Counted from the first letter of the stretch, positions 32,175 to 43,219 are shown. The stretch: 64,000 bases of DNA from Mesoterricola silvestris (GCF_030295405.1 NZ_AP027080.1:2294001-2358000), one strand, 5' to 3'. Program-made: numbers and translations. The notes: a model not told the origin generated them from the letters alone.

Positions 32175-33436
32175 TCTGCCTTCTCCACCCACACGCCCAG
32201 GAGCTGCACGCACACTTCCACGGCCGCGGCCATCCATTCCAGCGACACCCACTCCTGCACGGAGTGGAAGCTCTGGCCCCCCGCGAAGATGTTGGGGGTC
32301 GGCAGCCCCATGTAGGAGAGCCGGGCCCCGTCCGTGCCGCCGCGGATGGCCCGGCGGATGGGGGTGATGCCCTGGCGGGTGACGGCCTCCAGGGCGTAGT
32401 CCAGCACCTTGGGATCCTCGGCGATCTTGTAGATCATGTTGCGGTACGATTCGCGGATCTCCAGATCCACGGCGGCGCCGGGGAAGCAGCCTTCGGCGTC
32501 CCGGGCCACCCTGCGGAGGACGTCCTCCCGGGCCGTGAGCTCCTCCTCGGTGAAGGCCCGCACCAGGAGCTTGAGCTCGGCCCGGGTCACGTCGCCCGTG
32601 AGGGCGAAGGGGTGCAGGTAGGGCTGGCGGTCCTCGGTGGTCTCCGGAAGGGCGTCGGGGGGCAGGAGCTCCATCACCTTGCCGGCCACCCGCAGGGCGT
32701 TGACCATGACGCCCTTGGCGTACCCGGGGTGCACGTCGTGGCCGGTGATGGTGAGGATGGCCGTATCCGCGCAGAAGGTCTCGTCCTCCACCTCGCCCAG
32801 CACGGAGCCGTCCAGGGTGTAGGCGTACTGGGCCCCGAAGCCCGCCACGTCGAAGTGCTCGGTGCCCCGGCCCACCTCCTCGTCGGGGGTGAAGCCGATG
32901 CGCAGCTCCCCGTGGCGGAACTCTTGGTTCCGCCGGAGCCAGGCCAGGAGCGTCAGGATCTCGGCGATGCCGGCCTTGTCGTCGGCGCCCAGGAGGGTGG
33001 TGCCGTCCGTGGTCACCAGGGTGTGGCCGACGCACTGGGCCAGGGTGGGGTTGGCGCCGGCCCGGAGGACCTCGCCGGCCCCCAGGACGATGTCGCCCCC
33101 CGGGTAGTCCCGGATGATCCGGGGCTTCACGCCGGCGCCGGGGGTGGCGTGGTAGGTGTCCAGGTGGGCGATGAAACCCACCACCGGGACCCGGGCGTGG
33201 CCCGCGGGGAGGTTGGCCGGGACCCGGGCCGTGACGTAGCCCCATTCGTCCATGGCCGCGTCCGCGCAGCCCAGGGCCCTCAGCTCCTCCACCAGGATCC
33301 GCGCGAGGTCCTTCTGCTTTTCGGTGGAGGGAAAGCAGGTGGCGTTGTCGTCGCTCTGGGTGTCCACCGCCACGTAGCGGAGGAATCGGTCCAGGAGGTC
33401 CTGCTTTTCGGAGGGGTCGAGTTTCCAGAGGGTCAT
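32171..33436 (-). CDS. pepT: Peptidase T (tripeptide aminopeptidase)
   Basis: A 421-residue M20 metallopeptidase that removes the N-terminal residue from tripeptides in the cytoplasm. Two-zinc site motifs are visible: FIAHLDTYH (His and catalytic Asp), TLLGADDKAGIAEI (bridging Asp), FTPDEEVGRGTEHFD (catalytic Glu-Glu) and IRGGTDGARLSYMGLPTPNIF with the late ligand region. An in-frame extension upstream to 33634 exists, but GGGAG before the ATG at 33436 and the normal PepT N-terminus there decide the start. Convergent with the operon-end unknown. Confidence 0.95.
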   Translation of the reverse strand: MTLWKLDPSEKQDLLDRFLRYVAVDTQSDDNATCFPSTEKQKDLARILVEELRALGCADAAMDEWGYVTARVPANLPAGHARVPVVGFIAHLDTYHATPGAGVKPRIIRDYPGGDIVLGAGEVLRAGANPTLAQCVGHTLVTTDGTTLLGADDKAGIAEILTLLAWLRRNQEFRHGELRIGFTPDEEVGRGTEHFDVAGFGAQYAYTLDGSVLGEVEDETFCADTAILTITGHDVHPGYAKGVMVNALRVAGKVMELLPPDALPETTEDRQPYLHPFALTGDVTRAELKLLVRAFTEEELTAREDVLRRVARDAEGCFPGAAVDLEIRESYRNMIYKIAEDPKVLDYALEAVTRQGITPIRRAIRGGTDGARLSYMGLPTPNIFAGGQSFHSVQEWVSLEWMAAAVEVCVQLLGVWVEKAD

Positions 33437-33689
33437 GGCGGGACTCCCGCGCCGGACCGGGCCGGCGGTTGACGGGCCCCGGGGAACCCGGGGCGAAGAC
33501 GTGGATTCCCATAGTTTACCCGGGCTCTCCGGGCGCGAGGCGGTGGAGAGCCCGGTCGAAAACCTGAAGGGATGGAAAAATCCAAGGGGAGAGCATGGGA
33601 GGAGTTGCCCCCTCCCACACGCTCCCGTTTCCACGTATCGTCTTGGCCTTCAAAGGGCGATGGATTCGTGGGTGGACGTCAAGCCCCCA

Positions 33690-34019
33690 TCACTGATAGG
33701 TGATCAAGACATTGATCGGCCGGCCGCCATGGGCCATGTCCCGGTGGACCTCGGCCGTCTTCAGGGCGTCCTCGTACCTGGCCCAGGGTGTCAGGGTCAT
33801 GCCGTACCCGCATCCAGGCTCCTTGCACCGGAGATAGAACTTCTTCTGGTGCCCGGACACTTCCTCGGCGAGCGTCCTGGATGGGTCCAGGCCCCGGAGA
33901 AGGGTGGGTCCGTCCACGGATGCGCCCTCGCCTCCGTGGCCTTCGCAGGCCTGCAATGCGCCGGCGCCCGCGCCGACGGATACGAGGGAAGAGAGGGCGA
34001 GTCGTTTCAAGAATTTCAT
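33690..34019 (-). CDS. Small secreted or lipoprotein, unknown
   Basis: A 109-residue protein starting MKFLKRLALSSLVSVGAGAGALQACEG. The stretch LQAC resembles a lipobox, so it may be a lipoprotein, although Gln at that place is not ideal. The mature part has a pair RCKEPGCGYGM and a hydrophilic end. Not recognised. AAAGGAG lies 5 bases before the ATG at 34019. The 253 bases downstream to pepT hold nothing that I can name. Confidence 0.65.
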   Translation of the reverse strand: MKFLKRLALSSLVSVGAGAGALQACEGHGGEGASVDGPTLLRGLDPSRTLAEEVSGHQKKFYLRCKEPGCGYGMTLTPWARYEDALKTAEVHRDMAHGGRPINVLITYQ

Positions 34020-34110
34020 GGCCACTCCTTTGGAGTTGCAGGGTTAATGGGAGGCTTACCCGGGGATCGGGCAGCCTTTGGCCGCACCCCGGCGGGTGGG
34101 GAACGGTGGG

Positions 34111-35124
34111 TTAGCGCCGGAACCGGAGCCTCCCGCCGGAATCGACGGTGAAGCGGAGCCGGTGCCCGGAGGCGAGGGTCCTGGGTGCGTCCCGAATCAG
34201 GTCTGCGCTGGGATTCGCCACGGTCCCCGTCATGGGATTCACGACCTTCCATATTACAGGCTCCATGGAACGGGGTTTCCCCTGGGCGGGGCCCGAGGGC
34301 CGAAGGGCGATGATCACGTGGCCTCCCGGGAGCGGCAGCAGACCATGGATGGCCGGGGGGCGGATATCGCGCCCCTCCAGGCCGCCGGGCCCCGGGGGTG
34401 AAAGCCTGATCACCGGATCCGCGCGTTTCGAGCCATCCTTGACCACCCAGAGCACCCCCGCACCGAGGGAAACGATGATGGACGCCCCCTCCACCCGGAC
34501 GGGGTGGTCCAGGAATGGCGCGAGGCCGGCCAACCTTGGGGCAAGGTCCATGACCGCGCCCTTGCGGACGCCCTTCCGGGGCAGGAAGACGGGGCCGTCC
34601 AGTTCCAGGGGCACAAGGCCCTGGGGCTTGAGCGAGGTTGCTTCGTCAAGCTTCCACAGGGAACAGGGTGAGACATCGCCATGATGCTGGAACCCCAGGA
34701 TGAAGTTGGTCGCGAAAAACCCCAGGTCCGGACCCGTCTCGTTCAGGGTCAGCGGAAGGCCTTTCAGATCGCCCTCGGCCCATGGACGGTCCAGAACGGT
34801 GGAGTGGTCCGTCCAGGTGCCATCGGGAAGCCGCCGCGCCAGGAGGATCCGTTGACCATCCAGGCGCAACGCCGAGGCCACGCCCTTGCGCATGGAGACG
34901 CCGATGGAGCCTGGAGGGGCCTCGATGGTCACAGTGTTCCCCCCCTGGCTGACTTTCATCCGTGAGCCGGGAAAGGCCGACTGCACCAGGCGGTCCCCAT
35001 CCCAAAGCACCTGGGGATGGGGAGCCGCGACGAGGTCCCGCGGCGCCGCCTGGCACACCATGGCAACCGGCAGCGCCGGAATGGCCCACAACGCGGGGCT
35101 CGGGAAAACGGATCCTTTGGGCAT
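34111..35124 (-). CDS. Secreted protein of unknown function
   Basis: A 337-residue protein with an N-terminal export signal (about 1-26, WAIPALPVAMVCQAAP). Many short beta-like segments and Asp/Gly turns suggest a beta-propeller or sandwich: RLVQSAFPGSRMKV, then GLLPLPGGHVIIALRP, then VIWKVVNPMTGTVANP. I do not recognise the family. It starts 6 bases after the stop of the small cysteine-rich gene upstream, so the two are probably cotranscribed. Confidence 0.65.
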   Translation of the reverse strand: MPKGSVFPSPALWAIPALPVAMVCQAAPRDLVAAPHPQVLWDGDRLVQSAFPGSRMKVSQGGNTVTIEAPPGSIGVSMRKGVASALRLDGQRILLARRLPDGTWTDHSTVLDRPWAEGDLKGLPLTLNETGPDLGFFATNFILGFQHHGDVSPCSLWKLDEATSLKPQGLVPLELDGPVFLPRKGVRKGAVMDLAPRLAGLAPFLDHPVRVEGASIIVSLGAGVLWVVKDGSKRADPVIRLSPPGPGGLEGRDIRPPAIHGLLPLPGGHVIIALRPSGPAQGKPRSMEPVIWKVVNPMTGTVANPSADLIRDAPRTLASGHRLRFTVDSGGRLRFRR

Positions 35125-35130
35125 GGCTTC

Positions 35131-35367
35131 TCAATCCTCGGGGCAGCGGTCAACGCAGCGGGTGTGATTGAGGATGGCCACCATGACGCACTGGTTCGCG
35201 GAATTGGCATCCCCGGGATAGAGGTCGCGGCAATCCCGGACGGCGCTGAGGTATTCCGAACGGCACTGGTCCAGGCATTCCTGGCGCGTGGTGGCCTGGA
35301 GTCCCATGCCGGCCCAGGAAAGGGCGACGAAGGTCCAGGCGCGAAGGCGGGTCTGGGTGAGGTTCAT
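35131..35367 (-). CDS. Small secreted cysteine-rich protein
   Basis: A 78-residue protein. The export signal MNLTQTRLRAWTFVALSWAGMGLQA is followed by about 53 mature residues with six cysteines: CLDQC, RDC, NQC and CVDRC. The symmetric CxxxC...CxxxC pattern suggests disulfide-linked helical hairpins, as in twin CX3C-type proteins. GGAG lies about 6 bases before the ATG at 35367. Function unknown. The downstream secreted gene follows within 6 bases. The gap 35368-35546 holds nothing clear. Confidence 0.65.
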   Translation of the reverse strand: MNLTQTRLRAWTFVALSWAGMGLQATTRQECLDQCRSEYLSAVRDCRDLYPGDANSANQCVMVAILNHTRCVDRCPED

Positions 35368-35546
35368 GATGCGCTCCAGGGATGGGTTCAGGATCCGCGA
35401 ATGGCCTCGCCATCCGGCCGTGGGGAGCGGATGGGGGTCAGCCGTCGATGCACTGAATCTGTCCCGACTGCGCACCGGGTTCCCGGGGTGGATGCCTTCC
35501 CGGATCAAGGCCCCGCCAACGGCAATGCAGGCGCTTGAACGCCCCT

Positions 35547-37316
<1,770 letters not shown>

Positions 37317-37353
37317 GAACCATTATGTCCCAGGAACCCGGGCCCAACCGTCG

Positions 37354-38571
37354 TCAGTTTTTCCGGGTCTGGATGCGCGTCCCGCCATAGATGCCCCGAT
37401 GGCCCACCAGGATGTAGGCCAGGAAGGAGGTGATCACCAGGGGCCCGGCGAATCCCCCTCCGAACAGCTCGATCCCCATGAGGGTGGAGGCGATGGGCGT
37501 GTTGCTCGCGGCGGCGAACACGGCGATGAACCCCACGGCCGCCAGGAAGGGCCCGGGCAGCCCCAGGGCCGGCGCCAGGGCGGTGCCCAGCAGGGCCCCC
37601 ATGACGAACAGGGGGGTGACCTCGCCCCCCTTGAAGCCGAAGCCCAGGGTCACCACCGTGAAGAGGAACTTGGCGGCGAAGGCCCAGGGGGGCACCGGCC
37701 CGGTCCCCTGGAAGACCCGGGGGAGCCACACCGTGCCCAGGTTCAGGAAGTCGGTGGTGCGGAAGGCCAGGGCCAGGGCGATGACGGCGCAGCCCCCCAG
37801 GCCCGCCCGTAGGTAGGGGTGGAGGGCCCGGGTGCGGGCCGCCAGGCGGTGGGTCAGCTCGGAAAAGCCGCCGGCCACCAGGGCCACCGGCACCGCGAAG
37901 AGCGCCAGCTTCACCCCCAGGGCCGGCGTGAGGCCCAGCGCCGCGGGGTGGACGTGCGGGTGGGCCGCCCCCAGCAGGCGGCAGATGCCGTCCCCGGCGA
38001 GGCTGGCCATGGTGCACACCAGGAGGCCCTCGTAGTGGATCTTGCCGATGGCGATGACCTCCATGCCGAACAGGGCCCCGGCCACCGGCGTCCCGAACAG
38101 GGACCCGAAGCCCGCGGACACGCCGGCCATGAGCAGGAGGCGCTGGCGGCTGCGGGTGAGCCGGAGCCAGGGCCAGGGGAGCTTGCCGATGGTGCGGGCC
38201 AGGCTCGCGCCCATCTGCACCGCCGTGCCTTCCCGGCCCGCGGAGCCGCCGCCCAGGTGCGTGAGCAGGGTGCCCGCCAGCACCAGGGGCGCCATGCGGG
38301 AGGGCACCCGGCCGTGGAATTCCAGCACCTCGTCCAGGATGAGGCCGCTGCCCCGTTCGGATTCCCCGCCCCAGCGGCGGTACAGCCAGGCGCTGGCGAT
38401 GCCGAAGGCCGGCAGGAGCCCCACCAGCCACAGGTGCCCCGCCCGCAGCCGCAGGGTCCCCTCCAGGAGCCACAGGAAGGCGAAGCTCGCCGTGCCGGCC
38501 AGCAGGCCCACCGCCGTGCCCATCCCCAGATCCCAGGCGATCCGCTCCGCCCTCCACCTCAGTCCGACCAT
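37354..38571 (-). CDS. CLC-F type fluoride/proton antiporter
   Basis: A 405-residue CLC-family membrane protein that expels fluoride. The pore motif GSAGREGTAVQMG keeps the gating Glu, with Thr where chloride CLCs have Pro (GREGP). The second motif, KGGEVTPLFVMGALLG, has the GGEVTP of fluoride CLCs instead of GGxFxP. ASNTPIASTLMGIELFG follows. No cytoplasmic CBS domain is present. A fluoride riboswitch lies 17 bases upstream on the same strand, which makes the fluoride assignment strong. Expression should rise when fluoride enters the cell. Confidence 0.9.
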   Translation of the reverse strand: MVGLRWRAERIAWDLGMGTAVGLLAGTASFAFLWLLEGTLRLRAGHLWLVGLLPAFGIASAWLYRRWGGESERGSGLILDEVLEFHGRVPSRMAPLVLAGTLLTHLGGGSAGREGTAVQMGASLARTIGKLPWPWLRLTRSRQRLLLMAGVSAGFGSLFGTPVAGALFGMEVIAIGKIHYEGLLVCTMASLAGDGICRLLGAAHPHVHPAALGLTPALGVKLALFAVPVALVAGGFSELTHRLAARTRALHPYLRAGLGGCAVIALALAFRTTDFLNLGTVWLPRVFQGTGPVPPWAFAAKFLFTVVTLGFGFKGGEVTPLFVMGALLGTALAPALGLPGPFLAAVGFIAVFAAASNTPIASTLMGIELFGGGFAGPLVITSFLAYILVGHRGIYGGTRIQTRKN

Positions 38572-38587
38572 GTTCCCCCCGGGCCTT

Positions 38588-38645
38588 GCAACGTAGGCGC
38601 CATCAGCCGGAAAGGGCGGTTAGAGGGTGGACACCATCACCTGAG
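38588..38645 (-). ncRNA. Fluoride riboswitch (crcB motif)
   Basis: Reading the minus strand, the leader has the hairpin GGTGATGGTGTCCACC (38641-38626), then TAACCGCCC, then GGCTGATGGCGCCTAC (about 38608-38593). These are the conserved blocks of the crcB/fluoride riboswitch: GAUGG-GU hairpin, AACCGCC and GGCUGAUGxCxCCUAC. The aptamer ends about 17 bases before the start codon, next to GGGGGGA, so control of ribosome access is likely. The downstream gene is a CLC-F type exporter, the expected target. Confidence 0.88.
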
Positions 38646-38731
38646 GGGGATTTTATACCATGGAATCCCGCCGGAAATCCCCTAAACCACCGCCCGCTTC
38701 CCCCCCTCTCAGGGGCAACAGGGAGGAACCC

Positions 38732-38956
38732 ATGACCATGCCCCCGCCGATCTCGCGTATCGCCATGGTCCTCGCCGCCTGCATGACCATCGCCTCGGCC
38801 CAGGCCCCCCGGGGGCCGCGCACCGACGCGCCCGACCACATCCGGCGCTCCGCCCGGGACGAGGCCTGGAGCCGGCGCCTGCGGATCTCCCAGGCCCGCC
38901 GCAGCGCCCTTTGGGACGCCCGGATCCGCAGGGAGCTGGGGGGGGTCCCGGACTAG
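38732..38956 (+). CDS. Small secreted basic protein, unknown
   Basis: A 74-residue protein. The ATG at 38732 has GGGAGGA 4 bases upstream. The signal peptide MTMPPPISRIAMVLAACMTIASAQ is followed by about 50 residues rich in Arg and Asp. DEAWSRRLRISQARRSALWDARIRRE is likely one long helix (given here as a description of residues 41-66). Not recognised. It is divergent from the fluoride exporter and converges with the degenerate kinase, overlapping its stop by 4 bases. Confidence 0.55.
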   Translation: MTMPPPISRIAMVLAACMTIASAQAPRGPRTDAPDHIRRSARDEAWSRRLRISQARRSALWDARIRRELGGVPD

Positions 38957-40752
38957 CCGGGTGGTCCTCCCACCGGCAGGTTCACCTTCACCGTGGTTCC
39001 CCGCAGGGGCCCGGTTTCCACCTGGATGCTGCCTCCGGCGGCTTCCACCAGGTGGCGTGCCACCGTCAGGCCGAGGCCCCGGGCGGGGGGGCGGGTGGTG
39101 AAGGTGGCGTCGAACATCCGCTCCCGCACGTGGGGGGGGATGCCGGGGCCGGTGTCGCCCACTTCCAGCACCAGGTGGGGCGGGTCGCCGGGGGCCAGGG
39201 CGGTGCGCACGAGGATCTCGCCCTGGCTGGGCAGGGCCTCCCGGGCGTTGCGCAGGAGGTTCATGAGCACGGGTTCCAGGTGGCCGGGACTGAGGGGCAG
39301 GGTGGGCAGGCCCGGCTGGAGGTCCCAGCGCAGGGTGATGCGGGGGCCGGCCAGTTCCTCGGCCCAGGGGCGGATCCGCTCGGCCACGGTGTTCAGGTCC
39401 AGCAGAAGATCGGGGGCGGGTTCCCGGAGGGCGGCCCGGGCGGCCTGGTCCAGAAGGCCGGAGAGGAGGCCTGCGCAGGCCTGGGCTTCCCGCAGGCGGG
39501 CATCCCCGGGGGGGATGGCGTCCAGGTGGGCGCGCAGGTTCTCCAGGGGCGTGCGCAGGGCCCGGGCAAAGGCGGTGGCCAGGGCGGCCGTCCAGTCCTC
39601 CCGGGCCCGGGCTTCCGCCTCCCGGCGCCCGCGGAGGTCCCCGGTGATGTCCCGGAAGGCGCCGAGGCGACGGCCCCCGGCGTCCCGGCCCAGGGTCCAG
39701 GCGGTGCGGATCCAGGCCCCGGCGGCGGTGCGCAGGCGGGCTTCCAGGGAGGCCCGGGGCGCGTCCAGGGCCGCGCGCAGGGCCGGGGCGTCCTCCGGGT
39801 GGACCAGGGCCAACAGGGCGTCCAGGCTGCGGGGCAGGTTCCGGGCCCCCAGGCCCAGCAGCCCCTGGGCGGTTTCCGAAAGCGCCACCTCCTCCCCGGT
39901 CCCGTGAAGGAGCACCAGGCCCGCGTCCGCGGCGGCCTCCAGGAAGGGGCGCTGGGCCTGGATCACCTGTTTCATGCGTTCGGCGCTGCGCTCCCGGTCC
40001 GTGACGTCCCGGAAGCTGAAGACCCTTCCCACGGTCTCGCCCCCCAGGCGGCAGGGGCGGCCCGTGCCTTCGATCTGGCGGTCCTCCAGGGATTTCAGGA
40101 GCCCCAGGGGCTCCCGGCCGGACAGGGCGCCCAGGTGCCGCACCTCGTCCAGGAAGGCGCCCGGGTCCTGGAAGTGGTCCACCAGGAACTGGATCACCTT
40201 GTCCATTTCCAGGGTGGCCAGGAGGTGCTCGGGGATGCCGCAGAGGCTCATGAACTTGCGGTTGTAGGCCGTGATGCGGCCCGCCAGGTCCTCCACGAGG
40301 ATCCCTTCGGAGGTGGCGTCCAGGACGGCCCGCAGGAGCGAACCCAGGCGCCCCCGGGCGCCCTCCGCCTCCTGGAGGGCCGCGGCGCGGCGGGCCTCCG
40401 CCAGGGCGCGGCGCACCTGGAAGGGCAGCCGGCCCAGGCGGTCCCCGGGCAGGACCTCGGTGGCGCCCGCGCGCAGGGCCTCCAGGGCCAGGTCCTCCCC
40501 GGCGCCGCCCAGCAGGAGCACCGGCACCCCCGGGTGCAGCCCCAGGGCCTCCCGGAGGGGGGCGAGGTCCTCGCGCGTCTCGAACCCCAGGAGGATCAGA
40601 TCGAAGGGGATCCCCCCCCGGAGGGCGCTCCCCAGGGCCGCGGCGTTGGCCACCCAGGTGGATTCGCAGGGAAGGTACGCCCCCTCCAGGAGGGCTGCCG
40701 CCTCCTTCGCCGCCTCCTCCCGGGGCGTCAGGTGGAGGACGCGGGCCCTCAT
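38953..40752 (-). CDS. Degenerate soluble hybrid sensor kinase (pseudo-receiver, PAS, HisKA without His, HATPase)
   Basis: A 599-residue cytoplasmic protein. An N-terminal receiver-like domain (1-115) has FDLILLGFET where the phosphorylated Asp should be, so it is a pseudo-receiver. A PAS domain follows (LLRAVLDATSEGILVEDLAG), then a second PAS-like part. In the dimerisation helix the block reads FARALRTPLENL, where active kinases have SHELRTPL: the phospho-acceptor His is Arg. The ATPase domain is intact (NLLRNAREA, GDTGPGIP, GLGLTVARH). Its ATG overlaps the stop of the Ser/Thr kinase gene (ATGA), so both are made together. It likely senses or scaffolds rather than autophosphorylates. Confidence 0.85.
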   Translation of the reverse strand: MRARVLHLTPREEAAKEAAALLEGAYLPCESTWVANAAALGSALRGGIPFDLILLGFETREDLAPLREALGLHPGVPVLLLGGAGEDLALEALRAGATEVLPGDRLGRLPFQVRRALAEARRAAALQEAEGARGRLGSLLRAVLDATSEGILVEDLAGRITAYNRKFMSLCGIPEHLLATLEMDKVIQFLVDHFQDPGAFLDEVRHLGALSGREPLGLLKSLEDRQIEGTGRPCRLGGETVGRVFSFRDVTDRERSAERMKQVIQAQRPFLEAAADAGLVLLHGTGEEVALSETAQGLLGLGARNLPRSLDALLALVHPEDAPALRAALDAPRASLEARLRTAAGAWIRTAWTLGRDAGGRRLGAFRDITGDLRGRREAEARAREDWTAALATAFARALRTPLENLRAHLDAIPPGDARLREAQACAGLLSGLLDQAARAALREPAPDLLLDLNTVAERIRPWAEELAGPRITLRWDLQPGLPTLPLSPGHLEPVLMNLLRNAREALPSQGEILVRTALAPGDPPHLVLEVGDTGPGIPPHVRERMFDATFTTRPPARGLGLTVARHLVEAAGGSIQVETGPLRGTTVKVNLPVGGPPG

Positions 40753-43097
40753 GGCCGGCCCCGGAGCCGCGCCTCCAGGGCCCGGCCCCGCACGGATCCG
40801 GGGTTGAGCTGCAGGGCCGCGTTGAGATGGGTCCGCGCCCTGCGCAGGCTGGCGGCGGCATCCTGCCCGTGGGCGGCCTCCCATGCGGCCCGCACCAGCC
40901 AGGCTTCGCAGGCGCTCTGGGAGGCCGTCCAGGCGGGGTGGTCCGTGAGGGGCACCCGGGCCAGGGCCTCGTCCAGGGAGGGCCGGGGATCCAGGTTCCT
41001 TGCGGCCTCGGCGCGGGCCTTGAGGATCAGGGCCTCCCGCCGCAGGTCCAGGAACAGGAGGGGCGCGGGATCGGGGGACCTCAGGGCCTCCCCCAGGGCC
41101 GGCCCCGGTTCCTCGCCCCGCTGGAAGGCGGCCTGGGCCTGCAGCCAGAGCACCGCCATGCGGTCGGTGGCCAGGGCCCGGGTGAGGGGCTCCTTCAGCC
41201 GCGTGCCCTGGAAGATCATGGCCTCGTCCAGGTCCCGGCGCCCGTCCTGGCCCAGGTCCCGGAGCCGCAGGACCTTGAGGATGCGCAGGCCCAGCCAGTC
41301 GTCCTGCAGCCGGGGGTCGCCGGGGTCCCGTTCCAGGGCCTGCCGGCACTGGGCCTCCCACGGGGCCAGGGTCCCCAGGCCGAGGCGGCCCTGGTCCAGC
41401 TGCAGGGCGGCCAGGTTGCGCGCCGAAACCAGGGTGGCGTGGTGGGCCAGCCCATCGCTGGGAGCCAGGGCCAGGGCCCGCCGGGCCACGTCCAGGGCCT
41501 CGTCGAACCGGGCCTGGGCCCCGGGGAAGTCCCCGCCTTCCATGGCCGCCTGGCCCAGGGTTCCGAGGCTGGCGCAGGCCAGGGCGGAAGCCTCCACCCG
41601 CCAGGGGTTCGCCTTGGCCTCGGCCAGGCCTTCCGCGGCCGCCTTGAGATCGTCCCGGCGCACCCGGGCCATGAGGGCCTGGCCGTAGGTTTCGCCCTCG
41701 CTGGCGAGGCCCCGGCCCCGGTGAAAGAGGGCCTCCAGGCGCCCGGGCTCCGGGGGCGGGCCCCCGCCTTCACCCAGGGCCGCCTCGGTGCCCAGTGCGC
41801 AGGCCAGGACCCGGGCGCTGGCGGGGCCCCGGTCGCCGGCCTCCCAGGCCTGCTCGGCCTCGGCGCGGGCCCGGCCGAAGTCCCGCAGCACCAGGCAGGC
41901 CTGGGCCAGGGCCAGGTGGCCGGGGCCGGAAGCGGCCGGTCCCAGGGCCTTCATTTCGGCCCGGAGGGCGTCCATGCGGGAGCGCACCCGGGCCAGGGCG
42001 GGCCGGAGGTCATGGGGGGGCTGGGCCCGCTCCAGGCGCAGATCCAGCTCCATCTGGCGGGTTTCCACCTGGAAGCGGTGGGCCAGGGTGGCCGCCCGGG
42101 ACTGGGCCAGGCCCAGGCCGAGGGCCGTGGCCGCGCTGCCGCAGAGAAGGCCGCCGGCGCCGAGGGCATAGGGCAGGACGGCGGCCGCGCGGGATCGCCA
42201 CCGCCGCCAAAGCCGGCCCAGGGGCCCCGGGAGGGACGCGTCCACCTTCTCTCCGTTCCGGAAGGCCCACAGGTCCTCGGCCAGTCCGGCGGCCGTGCCG
42301 TACCGGAGTCCGGCGTCGGGCTGGAGGCACTTGACGAGGATGCTCCGCAGATCCCGGGGCACCTCCCGGTTCTGGGGCAGCTCGATGGCGCGCTTTTTGG
42401 GCACCGGCCCGCCGGAGGTGGCCACGGAACCCCCCGGGGGCCGGCCGTACAGGAGGTAGTGCAGGGTTCCGCCCAGGCAGTACACGTCCGTGGCCGGGCC
42501 GATGCGGGAGCGGTCCCCCCGGAACTGCTCCGGGGCCATGTAGGCGGGGGTCCCGATGATGCCGTTGCCGGCGGTGAAGGCCGGCTCGTCCAGGGCCAGG
42601 GCCAGGCCGAAATCGCAGATGTAGGGCACCCACCGGCCGTCGTCGCCCCGCTCCAGGAGGATGTTGGAGGGCTTGAGGTCCCGGTGGATCAGCTTGAGGC
42701 GGTGGGCGGCGTGGACGCCCTCGGCCACCTGGGCCAGGAGGGTCACCGCCTCCTCCGTGGCCAGTTCCCCCCGCGCCTGCTCCAGGTTCAGCCCCCGCAC
42801 CAGCTGCATGGAGATCATGACCGTGCCGTCGGAGACCTCCACGTCGTACACCCGGCAGATGTTGGGATGGGCCACCCGGGCGTGCACCTGGGCCTCGTGC
42901 ATGAACCGGATGACCGCGGTGGGCTCCATGTTGCGCAGGACCTTGAGGGCCACCACCCGGTGGAGCACCAGGTCCCACCCCTCCATGACCTCGCCCATGC
43001 CGCCCTTGCCCAGCAGGGGGCCCAGGACGTACCGGCCCAGGCGCGGGCACTGGGCATCCAGCCACATGGGCTGCAGGTTCAGGGCAGGGGGGGGCAT
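40749..43097 (-). CDS. Membrane Ser/Thr protein kinase (Hanks type) with helical-repeat extension
   Basis: A 782-residue kinase. The catalytic domain (about 20-285) is complete: GPLLGKGGMGEV (P loop), VVALKVL (Lys), LIHRDLKPSNILLE (catalytic loop), ICDFGLAL (DFG) and GTPAYMAPEQF (APE). One membrane helix lies at about 305-330 (LPYALGAGGLLCGSAATALGLG). The rest is Ala/Leu-rich helical repeats, TPR-like, outside the membrane. The operon partner is a degenerate sensor kinase fused to a pseudo-receiver, suggesting cross-talk between one- and two-component phosphorylation. The nearest gene upstream is the chemoreceptor. Confidence 0.92.
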   Translation of the reverse strand: MPPPALNLQPMWLDAQCPRLGRYVLGPLLGKGGMGEVMEGWDLVLHRVVALKVLRNMEPTAVIRFMHEAQVHARVAHPNICRVYDVEVSDGTVMISMQLVRGLNLEQARGELATEEAVTLLAQVAEGVHAAHRLKLIHRDLKPSNILLERGDDGRWVPYICDFGLALALDEPAFTAGNGIIGTPAYMAPEQFRGDRSRIGPATDVYCLGGTLHYLLYGRPPGGSVATSGGPVPKKRAIELPQNREVPRDLRSILVKCLQPDAGLRYGTAAGLAEDLWAFRNGEKVDASLPGPLGRLWRRWRSRAAAVLPYALGAGGLLCGSAATALGLGLAQSRAATLAHRFQVETRQMELDLRLERAQPPHDLRPALARVRSRMDALRAEMKALGPAASGPGHLALAQACLVLRDFGRARAEAEQAWEAGDRGPASARVLACALGTEAALGEGGGPPPEPGRLEALFHRGRGLASEGETYGQALMARVRRDDLKAAAEGLAEAKANPWRVEASALACASLGTLGQAAMEGGDFPGAQARFDEALDVARRALALAPSDGLAHHATLVSARNLAALQLDQGRLGLGTLAPWEAQCRQALERDPGDPRLQDDWLGLRILKVLRLRDLGQDGRRDLDEAMIFQGTRLKEPLTRALATDRMAVLWLQAQAAFQRGEEPGPALGEALRSPDPAPLLFLDLRREALILKARAEAARNLDPRPSLDEALARVPLTDHPAWTASQSACEAWLVRAAWEAAHGQDAAASLRRARTHLNAALQLNPGSVRGRALEARLRGRP

Positions 43098-43219
43098 GGA
43101 AGGCCTGATGAGCTTATCATTACCCCAGTATGCTGCGAAGGAGACTCAATGCCAGCGAATTGATGGAGGCGATTTGAATTTTCCCGCGTTGAATCTGGAA
43201 TACATCGACTTATGCAAAA

